A stretch of DNA of 5,433 nucleotides from an uncultured bacterium (GTDB lineage: Bacteria > Planctomycetota > UBA8108): contig CAJWZY010000172.1 in assembly GCA_913050545.1 (NCBI GenBank), forward strand, positions 1 through 5,433, written 5' to 3'. This document shows, piece after piece, positions 1 through 5,433 of this stretch; position 1 is the stretch's first letter; each line of letters opens with the position of its first letter. The notes beneath the pieces are model-generated. The model had not been told where the DNA came from and did no database searches. It was given only the letters and a program-made list of their open reading frames with translations. The position numbers and the translations under genes are program-made.

Positions 1-2035
1 TTGTCAGGAAGTGAATCGTGTCATCCACTCCCATGCCGATGGCAAGCATGGCGATCATGAAGGTGTCGGAGTCGGTAAACTCCCAGGCCAGGCCTACGTA
101 GCCTCCCAGGACGAGCAGGGGCAGCGCGTTTGGAATCATCGACCACAGCCCTGCCCGCAGGGACCGGAAGGCGATGATCATCAGCAGGGTGATGACGACA
201 AAGGAGATTCCAACGCCCTTTTTCTGGGCAGCGATGATCCGGTCCAGCCAGCCGCCGATGAGGTAGGCCATCCCCGTTGCCTCGGCTTTTACCGGGAGGT
301 TATCCAGGTGTTTTTCTGCGACCCGGGCGACCTTCTCCCCGGCCGCGTGGGTTTCTCGAAGGCCGCTGACGTTCAGGCGGACAAATAACCTCATCCTCTG
401 CCGGCTGGAGTTCAGCAGGAAGCTGAGGCCGCGCGGGTCTATTTTCCTGATCTCCGCGACATATTTTTCCAGCAAGGGGCGGCTTGCCGGGAGAGTTTTG
501 CCGCTGGTAAGGAAGTCGGGCAGCCTTCGATAATGTTCTGAGATGATGGTAGCGAGCGAGACCGCCGAGTCCACCTCCTCGAGCTCGACCAGTTTTTTTT
601 CAAGCCCGTTGATTGATTGGAAGATCCCCGGCTCCAGCAAATCGTCCTCTCCAGCGGAGTGCAGGTAGAGGTCGAGGACATTGGTTCCGGCAAAATGTTC
701 GATGAAATACTCGGTATCCTGGCGAACGGGATTGTTTTCACCGAGCCGCCTGGCGATATCGTTTTCAACCTTGATCTTAGAGATTCCGAAAATGCTGGCC
801 GCCAGCAGGCCGGCGAAGCAAATGATGATCAACCAGGGCCGCGCGAGACTGAGCTTCCGGGTGGCGGACAGGAAACGATCGAGCAGATCCTGGCTGACCG
901 AGGCGATTCCGCTTGTCCAGGAGGTGCGGGGACGCAGGAAGGAGAGCAGGATGGGAAAGAGGGTCATCGCCAGCAGCAGGGCGATCCCTACACCGAGCCC
1001 GAGCAGCAACCCCAGTTTCCTGAAGATGGGGGTGGGGACGATGGCCAGTGCCAGGAAGCCGACAAAGGTCGTGATCGAGGTGTAGACACAGGCCTTGCCG
1101 ACATCTTCCGCGCTGCGCAGGATGGCCTCGGTCTTGTCCCCGGATTTTTTCAGCTCAAGGAGGTAGGCGCTGCAGAGGTGGATGACATCGGAGAAGGAGA
1201 TGATGAGGATGACGGCAGGAATAGCGGCCAGCATGATGCTGACCTCCGGGTCAATCGCTACGGCGACAGCCATTGTCCAGATGACAGCCACCACGGCGAT
1301 GCTGGTGGAGACCAGGGCCGGCCAGAGTTTTCTGAAGAGGGCGTAGACCGTCAGGATCAGCAGGGAACAGACAATGGGAAAGAGACGCTGCAGGTTGAAG
1401 TGGGTCTGCTTCATCATCTCCGAAACGATCGCGATGCCTCCCGCCTGGTGCAGGTGCTCCTTTTTGTAGCCCTGCTGGATGAAGAGCTCCTGGATTTTGT
1501 CCACGAAGGAAATGGAATCCTCCATGTCGTGGGTCCCGTCGGCTTTCGTCGTTATGAGGACCGCGCCATGGCGGGAATCCTCCGAAAGGAGGATTTTCCC
1601 GGTGAAGCGGTCACCAAGCAGTTCCGCCCGGGCTGCCTCGGTCTTGTCCCGGGAGGTGCTGAGCTCCTGGATATGAGCCTCGAGCCCACCTTTCCTGGAT
1701 TTTCTGAATACCTGCTGGTTATCAAGCAGGCTCATGACCCTGTCGACCCCGGGTTCTTTCCTGAGTGCCCGGCTCACCAGGTCGAGACGGCGAAGAGAGT
1801 CCGCGTTCAGAACATCTTCTTCCTCAAAGGCGATAATCAGTTGTTCATCGCTGCCGAATTCCTCGACCCGGGAGAGGTATTGATCGTAGTCATGGCTGTT
1901 GGCCAGGAAGAGCTTTCCCAGGGAGGAAGAGACCTTCGCATCCAGCAGCTTCCAGACTCCGGCGGCACTGATCAGCGCGATGAGGAGCAATACCGGGATA
2001 CGATGGCGTAGAACGAATTGGAAATAGGCTCTCAT
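1..2035 (-). CDS. RND-superfamily exporter (MMPL/Patched, HAE3-like), N-terminal part
   Basis: The frame is open from ATG 2035 to the left edge: 678 residues, starting MRAYFQFVLRHRIPVLLLIA. Layout: TM1 about 10-28; a periplasmic loop of about 185 residues; TM2-TM6 about 218-365; TM7 about 400-420; a second periplasmic loop; TM8 about 607-624, TM9 about 632-650, TM10 from about 655. This is the RND internal duplication. TM4 carries FSDVIHL (D283, H286), and TM10 carries the matching GVDDTIHFL (D671, D672, H675), the proton-relay signature of MMPL/HAE3 proteins. TM11, TM12 and the C-terminus, probably 80-150 residues, lie outside the window. Members use proton motive force to move lipids, hopanoids or other hydrophobic molecules across or out of the inner membrane. 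The substrate here is unknown. The gene starts 5 bases after the mosaic gene stops, so it is in the same operon. Confidence 0.88.
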   Translation of the reverse strand, partial: MRAYFQFVLRHRIPVLLLIALISAAGVWKLLDAKVSSSLGKLFLANSHDYDQYLSRVEEFGSDEQLIIAFEEEDVLNADSLRRLDLVSRALRKEPGVDRVMSLLDNQQVFRKSRKGGLEAHIQELSTSRDKTEAARAELLGDRFTGKILLSEDSRHGAVLITTKADGTHDMEDSISFVDKIQELFIQQGYKKEHLHQAGGIAIVSEMMKQTHFNLQRLFPIVCSLLILTVYALFRKLWPALVSTSIAVVAVIWTMAVAVAIDPEVSIMLAAIPAVILIISFSDVIHLCSAYLLELKKSGDKTEAILRSAEDVGKACVYTSITTFVGFLALAIVPTPIFRKLGLLLGLGVGIALLLAMTLFPILLSFLRPRTSWTSGIASVSQDLLDRFLSATRKLSLARPWLIIICFAGLLAASIFGISKIKVENDIARRLGENNPVRQDTEYFIEHFAGTNVLDLYLHSAGEDDLLEPGIFQSINGLEKKLVELEEVDSAVSLATIISEHYRRLPDFLTSGKTLPASRPLLEKYVAEIRKIDPRGLSFLLNSSRQRMRLFVRLNVSGLRETHAAGEKVARVAEKHLDNLPVKAEATGMAYLIGGWLDRIIAAQKKGVGISFVVITLLMIIAFRSLRAGLWSMIPNALPLLVLGGYVGLAWEFTDSDTFMIAMLAIGMGVDDTIHFLT

Positions 2036-2036
2036 G

Positions 2037-2042
2037 CCCCTC
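2037..2042 (-). promoter_or_regulatory. Weakly placed Shine-Dalgarno-like GAGGGG before the RND gene
   Basis: On the minus strand the bases before the ATG at 2035 read CTGAGGGGC, so GAGGGG overlaps the TGA stop of the preceding gene and ends only one base before the ATG, closer than the usual 5-9 bases. A second candidate, GAGGA at 2048-2052, lies 12 bases away. No better in-frame start is nearby, and the first residues from this ATG lead straight into a membrane segment, so the start is kept. Translation probably depends on re-initiation after the upstream stop. Confidence 0.5.
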
Positions 2043-4899
2043 AGTCGTCCTCGGGAACGAAGGCCATAGAGGTCTGGATCGCATGGGTACAGGAACACCC
2101 TGCTCCGCTCTCGGGGGCCAGCAGCAGGCCGCCAGCCGGGATCTGCCCTAGCCAGCAGTTCCCCCGCACGCCGGTGAACTCGGTTCGTTTGCCGGTCTCG
2201 AGATCGAGCATGCCATGGTATTCGAAGCGGTGGAAGATCGCTCTCGCCGATGCGCTCATGGTGCCGCAGCCGTGGTAATCGAAGGGGTCGACCTTGAGGA
2301 CCTCCCCAGACCTGAGGTTGAAGGTGTGCTTGTTGAGGAAGACCTTGTCATCGATGATGACCGGGTGCATGAGGTGGCCGCTGTGATGGGTCTTGCGGGT
2401 CTTGGTATGGTGCTCCCAGAGAGGCTTGCGCCCGGCGGTGTCGAAGGCATAGGTGTGATAGTTCTTGCTCTTGTCGGTTCCGGCCACAAGGAGCGTGTCG
2501 CCGTGATGGGACATATAGGTCGTGAACTCGCAGTTGCTGAAGTCGGCCTTCTTCTCCCATAGAAAGCTGCCGGAATCGAGATTCAGGGCGACGATGTACT
2601 GCTCGGTCCTGATCTCGTTCTGCAACCGTCCCTGCCGGCTTTTCTTCGCGGCAGGATTGCGGCTCTCTACGAAATAGACGATCCCCTTGGAAACCGTAAT
2701 CGTGGAATTGATGACGACACCCTGCTCGCGCGCCCATCTCTGCTTACCCGTCTTCCTGTCCAGGACGAAGAGGCCATCGCTTACGACCTTGGCAGTCTCT
2801 TCTTTCTTGAAGTCCTCGAACCACTGCCCGCCATCACCGAGGTAGTTGCCGCCCTTGCGGGTGATGCTGCCGACGAGCTTGTCACCACTGGCGGCAAGGT
2901 GGCCCCATTCCATACCATCCTCCGCACTGGCGGGGAGGGCTGCTTTCATGACGAGCTCCCCGGTTTGCGCATCGAAGCCGGCGCATTGTGACTGCAGGGC
3001 TATGTAGAGAATGTCAGCTGTGGCGACCATGTTTGAGCTGCCCCGGGGCATGTTTGCACGCCGCATGGTGGGGATCTGCTTGCTCCAGAGGATGGTGCCG
3101 TTGTAGGCGTCGATACCGAAGAGGATCCTCATTCCCTGCACGAAGAGCCTGCCGTTGGCAGAGACCGGTGCAGGGTTCCGGGGGCCCCTGTCGGCCATCG
3201 CCCGTGGCCCGGGTCTTCCCCACCACTGCACCTTGAGCTTGCCGCCGACCCGCTCGTCATAGTTACAGGCCGAGTTGTCGGGAACCCCGTACTGGTGGGT
3301 CCAGTCGCCGGCGCCGGCCAGGGCTTTCCTGGTATGTACCCAGAGTGTGCCATGCTTTTTCAGTGGCTCCTCAGCCCCCCCGATTTTGAGCCAGGCCTTG
3401 AGCTTCGGCTGCAGGAGCGTGGGCTTCGCCTGGTGCCCGAAGGCGAGAGTCCCCCCACAGGGCCTCAGCAAGCGGTAGATACCCGCCGGATCCTCCGGGA
3501 GTATCCCGGTTCGCAAGAGCGAATCAGAGCAGATGATATTGGCAAAGTAGGGGCCGTAGGGCAGGGCGCCTCCAGCCTGGTGGACACTGACCCTGGAGCC
3601 GTAGAGCCCCGCTGCATCCAGCGCCGCCCGGGATTTCTGGACCAGCTCCGGATCTTTCTCAACCGCCACGATGCGCAGCTGGCTGAGTTTTGCCAGGTGG
3701 TAGGCCAGCCGTCCCTCGCCGGATCCCAGCACCAGGCAATAGCCCCTGGAAACCCCGGCCGCCTCGATGATCCTCTTCGCGGTCTCCCGGTAGACCGGGC
3801 TCCACCCATCCGCCTTGAAGGGGTTCCTGGCCAGGGGGTCGGGGTGGGGGGCATAGTTGAAGGTCGAGTCAAACTCAAACTCCCTGGTCATCAGCTCCGG
3901 CCGGCCCTTGGCCCTGCAGATGATGCGGTAGCGGTAGAGGGCCTCCGGCTTGATGCCGGGGACGGTGATCCGATGGCTGGTACGCGCCTCGTTTTCCTCC
4001 AGCACCAGCGGCTCGACCTGTCCCGACCGGATCTTGATGCTGCCCTTTGCAGGCCAGGGTGTCTCCCAGCTGATCTCGATGGTCTGGCGGTCGGTGAATT
4101 CGACGAAAGGCCCGAAGACCTCTGCGAAGGGGCCGTAGATCTCCCGCGGCGGGGCCGGCAGCTTGCCCGCCTTTGCACGGTAGCGCCGGGTTATTTCCGA
4201 CGTCTTCATCGCCGATGCGTAGACCCCGGCTTCATGGATCATTCCCTCGGTGCGATAGTATTCATTTTCATCATGGTAGCTGCCGATCTCGAGGTAGCCG
4301 CTGGGGGTGAGCAGGATCTTCCCCCCCGGTTTGTCCGATTGCGTGTCGAGCTTCCCGTTGACCCAGAGGGAGGCCACTCCCCGCAGCGAGTCGTACCTGG
4401 CGACCACGTGATACCACTTCCCGGTTTCGTATTCGGAGGAGCCGTAAAGGTGGGTCATTCTCCCGGTTGAGCGGGTTGCGATGCCGAAGTAGAAGTTCTT
4501 CTTGTGGCATCCGAGCACAAAGCCTCTCTCGTAATCCCCGTTGTCCTGGAAGGCACCGATGATCCCGGACCATTCTTTTTGCGAGCGCATGAGAACCCAG
4601 CCTTCCAGGGTCAGGCTGCCTGAGGGCAGGGTGGCCAGCTGCCGGGGGTCATCGGTAACGATGACGGAATTGCTCTTGCCATCGAGGGCCAGTGCGCCGA
4701 GGCCCGAGGGTGAGGTGGCGATCTGGACGGCTCCCTCGATCCGGGCATCCTGCGAACCGGCAAGGGGCTTTACCCGTCCATTTTCGACCTGGTCAGCCTG
4801 GAAGCCCCAGCGAGATTCCTTTTCCACGGCCGTCGCGGCGGAGCAGGGAAGCAGGAGAGCAAGTCCGAAAAGAAGGACGGCTGTGTGGTTACGAGTCAT
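2041..4899 (-). CDS. Exported mosaic protein: LamG jelly-roll, Fn3-like, SAM-methyltransferase fold, PQQ-like beta-propeller
   Basis: This is a complete 952-residue protein. The start is fixed by a strong Shine-Dalgarno and an ATGA overlap with the preceding gene, and is followed at once by a signal peptide (residues 1-24). Domains in order: LamG/concanavalin-like jelly-roll about 55-240; Fn3 or purple-acid-phosphatase-N-like sandwich about 254-346; class I methyltransferase fold about 365-525, with the glycine loop GSGEG at 392-396; PQQ-like propeller about 575-948 with roughly seven blade signatures such as FGIDAYNGTILW, FVLDRKTGKQRW and IVALNLDSGSFLW. The C-terminus has HGCGT (876-880), C915 and a CSC motif (935-937). 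From memory, planctomycete propeller proteins share the 'GYCLVLGSGEGRLAY' and terminal 'GCSC' blocks, but no function is established for them. Substrate and activity are unknown. The combination could be an envelope carbohydrate- or protein-binding scaffold, with the methyltransferase domain either active before export or a degenerate structural module. A bona fide PQQ dehydrogenase is unlikely. Confidence 0.88.
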   Translation of the reverse strand: MTRNHTAVLLFGLALLLPCSAATAVEKESRWGFQADQVENGRVKPLAGSQDARIEGAVQIATSPSGLGALALDGKSNSVIVTDDPRQLATLPSGSLTLEGWVLMRSQKEWSGIIGAFQDNGDYERGFVLGCHKKNFYFGIATRSTGRMTHLYGSSEYETGKWYHVVARYDSLRGVASLWVNGKLDTQSDKPGGKILLTPSGYLEIGSYHDENEYYRTEGMIHEAGVYASAMKTSEITRRYRAKAGKLPAPPREIYGPFAEVFGPFVEFTDRQTIEISWETPWPAKGSIKIRSGQVEPLVLEENEARTSHRITVPGIKPEALYRYRIICRAKGRPELMTREFEFDSTFNYAPHPDPLARNPFKADGWSPVYRETAKRIIEAAGVSRGYCLVLGSGEGRLAYHLAKLSQLRIVAVEKDPELVQKSRAALDAAGLYGSRVSVHQAGGALPYGPYFANIICSDSLLRTGILPEDPAGIYRLLRPCGGTLAFGHQAKPTLLQPKLKAWLKIGGAEEPLKKHGTLWVHTRKALAGAGDWTHQYGVPDNSACNYDERVGGKLKVQWWGRPGPRAMADRGPRNPAPVSANGRLFVQGMRILFGIDAYNGTILWSKQIPTMRRANMPRGSSNMVATADILYIALQSQCAGFDAQTGELVMKAALPASAEDGMEWGHLAASGDKLVGSITRKGGNYLGDGGQWFEDFKKEETAKVVSDGLFVLDRKTGKQRWAREQGVVINSTITVSKGIVYFVESRNPAAKKSRQGRLQNEIRTEQYIVALNLDSGSFLWEKKADFSNCEFTTYMSHHGDTLLVAGTDKSKNYHTYAFDTAGRKPLWEHHTKTRKTHHSGHLMHPVIIDDKVFLNKHTFNLRSGEVLKVDPFDYHGCGTMSASARAIFHRFEYHGMLDLETGKRTEFTGVRGNCWLGQIPAGGLLLAPESGAGCSCTHAIQTSMAFVPEDD
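2056..3177 (-). other. C-terminal PQQ-like beta-propeller with His/Cys clusters
   Basis: Residues about 575-948 contain repeated strand units of the form 'v..g.lyv....l.alD..tG...W', centred near 576-605, 621-650, 704-722, 731-781, 795-828, 842-868 and 880-905, giving about seven blades plus a closing strand. Between blades 5 and 6 lies a His-rich stretch (H830, H831, H838, H839, H842, H845). The last blades carry C878 in HGCGT, C915 in RGNCW, and C935/C937 in GCSC. The fold is well supported. A metal, heme or disulfide role for the His/Cys set is only an inference, and no PQQ-dehydrogenase hallmark such as a vicinal Cys-Cys pair is seen. Confidence 0.8.
3325..3807 (-). other. Class I SAM-methyltransferase fold inside the exported protein
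   Basis: Residues about 365-525 follow the Rossmann-like methyltransferase order. Motif I is CLVLGSGEGRLAYHLA, with glycines 392, 394 and 396. Strand 2 ends IVAVEKDP with E414, the usual ribose-hydroxyl ligand. Then come a motif near VSVHQAGGALPYG (437-449), a strand YFANIICSD (451-459), and the post-strand-5 block LLRPCGGTLAFG (477-488). Differences from typical active enzymes: the acidic residue normally before the glycine loop is Val, the usual Asp of the third motif is Gly (443-444), and the usual 'FD' of strand 4 is 'AN' (453-454). The SAM pocket may therefore be altered. No substrate is predictable. Confidence 0.72.
3862..4140 (-). other. Fn3 / purple acid phosphatase N-terminal-like beta-sandwich
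   Basis: Residues about 254-346 read as an Ig/Fn3-type sandwich: a strand with TIEISWETPWPAKGSIKI (273-290), a central polar strand, then the SHRITVPGIKPEALYRYRI block (308-326) that resembles the 'h.v.l.gLkPgt.Y.Yrv' signature of Fn3 and phosphatase N-terminal domains. No phosphatase catalytic domain follows, so this looks like a spacer linking LamG to the methyltransferase fold. The assignment is by pattern only. Confidence 0.6.
4180..4737 (-). other. LamG-like (concanavalin A-type jelly-roll) domain
   Basis: Residues about 55-240 of the mosaic protein carry the usual landmarks of a Laminin_G_3-type domain: ALDGKSNSVIV near 71-81, the SLTLEGWV strand at 95-102, KWYHVVARYD at 161-170, SLWVNGKL at 177-184, LEIGSYHDENEYYRTEG at 203-219, and the closing signature of the form hEaGVYasAmktsEItrrY at 222-240. 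Such domains usually bind glycans, proteins or calcium at the cell surface. Here it directly follows the signal peptide, which suits an envelope or extracellular location. The ligand cannot be told. Confidence 0.8.
4828..4899 (-). other. Sec-type signal peptide of the mosaic protein
   Basis: The protein starts with the short basic n-region MTRNH, then a hydrophobic core TAVLLFGLALLL, then a c-region ending in ATA at residues 22-24, a good AxA signal peptidase I site with mature protein starting VEKES. C19 is preceded by L-L-P, which is not a lipobox, so a lipoprotein is not favoured. No twin arginine is present. The segment is long enough for a signal peptide and is followed by polar sequence, so retention as a membrane anchor is less likely. 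Confidence 0.8.
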
Positions 4900-5432
4900 T
4901 GTCGTGCCTCCTTCCCGCCTTTGCCCGCGGCCTGGTAGCAGTAGATGCTGCCCTCATCGGTTGAAACATAGAGCCGGCCGGAGGCGGCAGCGAGGCCGTA
5001 GGCGTTCCCGCGGACCGTTTTCTTCCAGGTGATGTTGCCCTTCCTGGTGTCAAAGGCGGCGACCTTTCCCTTCCCTCCGGCAAAGATCCTGTCCCGGGTC
5101 AGGATCATGGAGAGGGGATATTCCGAGGCGACCTGCCACTTGAAACACTTCTTCATAGCCACTGAAAACTTATCGATCCCGAGGTTTAAGCTGCCCAGCT
5201 CGGTCCGCAGCTTCTTTCCCGCGGTGGAGGAGGCGTTCTTCCCGAGCTTCTTGAGCTGCCCGGTGACCTTTCCCTTGCGGGCCTTGAGGGCCTCCCGTTT
5301 TTCGTGCAGCTCGAGATAGCGGGCGCGGTCAAGTGCCGCGAGACTCTTATCGCTCAGCAGGTAGGAGACCTTCGGGGTGACGATCATCTGGTTGCCCTTG
5401 AAGCTTGCCAGCTGGTCCTTGCGGTTTGATTT
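4896..5432 (-). CDS. PQQ-like (BamB-type) beta-propeller protein with a basic helical insertion, C-terminal part
   Basis: The frame is open to the right edge, so this is the last 178 residues of a longer protein; the ATG at 5387 is internal and probably not the true start, because propeller-like sequence continues upstream of it. The visible part has three propeller strand groups. The first is around residues 13-36 of the fragment and ends in the blade signature LAALDR. The second is around 98-125, with KWQV, FAGGKGKVAAFDTRKGNITW. The third is around 129-160, with GRLYVSTDEGSIYCY. 'AaFDtrkGnitW' is a textbook PQQ-like repeat. Residues 38-96 (5145-5321) are a Lys/Arg-rich helical insertion where the first blade should pass directly into its TG..W strand. 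The family is structural or scaffold-like; nothing seen shows that PQQ is bound. Cellular location is unknown because the N-terminus is missing. The stop TGA (4896-4898) overlaps the next gene's ATG. Fold confidence is high; function is unknown. Confidence 0.85.
   Translation of the reverse strand, partial: KSNRKDQLASFKGNQMIVTPKVSYLLSDKSLAALDRARYLELHEKREALKARKGKVTGQLKKLGKNASSTAGKKLRTELGSLNLGIDKFSVAMKKCFKWQVASEYPLSMILTRDRIFAGGKGKVAAFDTRKGNITWKKTVRGNAYGLAAASGRLYVSTDEGSIYCYQAAGKGGKEARQ
4907..4913 (-). promoter_or_regulatory. Shine-Dalgarno site for the LamG-methyltransferase-propeller gene
   Basis: Read on the minus strand this is AAGGAGG, seven bases before the ATG at 4899. It is a near-perfect ribosome binding site and decides the start of the 952-residue gene. 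It lies inside the last codons of the preceding gene. The ATG overlaps that gene's stop as ATGA (4899-4896), so both strong independent initiation and coupling by re-initiation are possible. Confidence 0.85.
5145..5321 (-). other. Lys/Arg-rich helical (coiled-coil-like) insertion within a propeller blade
   Basis: This segment of about 59 residues lies between the LAALDR strand and the KWQV strand of one blade. It begins RYLELHEKREALKARK and contains GQLKKLGK and KKLRTELGSL, with leucines spaced in a heptad-like way and very many Lys/Arg. In an ordinary PQQ-like repeat only about 3-6 residues separate these two strands. The two leucine-rich stretches, joined by a Ser/Thr/Gly/Asn-rich middle (KNASSTAGK), would fit a helical hairpin projecting from the propeller rim. 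The position and composition are seen directly; the hairpin is inferred. Confidence 0.6.
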
Positions 5433-5433
5433 G

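Noticed and set aside
617..2011. A 464-codon open frame on the plus strand, opposite the exporter gene
   Set aside because: Its product is rich in Gly, Asp, Gln and Glu with no recognisable fold, and it is exactly antisense to a clear RND membrane protein. Long antisense frames are expected in GC-rich genes with strong third-position bias.
2036..2040. A promoter or terminator between the mosaic gene and the exporter gene
   Set aside because: Only 5 bases separate the genes and no hairpin followed by a T-run is present there.
2348..2737. A minus-strand frame of 129 codons within the propeller region
   Set aside because: It is an out-of-frame overlap of the mosaic gene, Arg/His/Gln-rich and lacking a ribosome binding site of note; the propeller repeats run in the other frame.
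2056..3177. A true PQQ-dependent alcohol or glucose dehydrogenase
   Set aside because: The propeller repeats match the general PQQ-like pattern, but there is no vicinal Cys pair and no recognisable dehydrogenase active-site block, so only the fold is claimed.
3295..4470. A 391-codon open frame on the plus strand, opposite the mosaic gene
   Set aside because: The product is Arg/Pro/Gly-rich with no domain pattern, and the opposite strand encodes well-defined LamG, Fn3 and methyltransferase segments. It is a shadow of codon bias.
4828..4899. Lipoprotein signal peptide with C19 as the lipidated residue
   Set aside because: Residues before C19 are Leu-Leu-Pro, which do not fit a lipobox; the AxA site at 22-24 is a better cleavage site.
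1..5433. CRISPR array, tRNA or rRNA gene, insertion sequence or attachment site
   Set aside because: No regularly spaced repeats, no cloverleaf- or rRNA-like sequence, no transposase and no terminal inverted repeats were seen; the window is continuous protein-coding sequence.

Overview
This is a compact, entirely coding, GC-rich window (about 60% G+C by eye) from a bacterium. All genes lie on the minus strand and read from high to low coordinates. The protein types suggest the Planctomycetota or a related PVC-type or Hydrogenedentes-like lineage: PQQ-like/BamB-like beta-propellers, a LamG jelly-roll fused to other domains, and a methyltransferase domain inside a propeller protein. That placement rests on family recollection and not on any marker gene.

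Layout in transcription order: (1) 5432-4896 is the C-terminal 178 residues of a PQQ-like beta-propeller protein whose start lies outside the window. One of its blades is interrupted by a roughly 59-residue, lysine/arginine-rich, helix-prone insertion. (2) 4899-2041 is a complete 952-residue mosaic protein: signal peptide, LamG jelly-roll, Fn3/purple-acid-phosphatase-N-like beta-sandwich, class I SAM methyltransferase fold, then a C-terminal PQQ-like propeller with conserved-looking His and Cys clusters. (3) 2035-1 is the N-terminal 678 residues of an RND-superfamily (MMPL/Patched/HAE3-like) membrane exporter that runs off the left edge just after its tenth transmembrane segment.

Genes 1 and 2 overlap by an ATGA (stop TGA and start ATG share bases), and genes 2 and 3 are separated by 5 bases, so the three almost certainly form one translationally coupled operon. 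No promoter, terminator, RNA gene, mobile element or CRISPR array is visible. No stretch over 300 bases lacks a gene; the only intergenic sequence is 2036-2040.

The main point of interest is the middle protein. It has a Sec-type signal peptide, which implies export, yet carries a SAM-methyltransferase fold whose motif I glycines and ribose-binding acid are intact while other usual acidic positions are replaced. Together with an adjacent propeller gene and a proton-driven RND exporter, this suggests an undescribed cell-envelope system. Its substrate and function cannot be read from the sequence.
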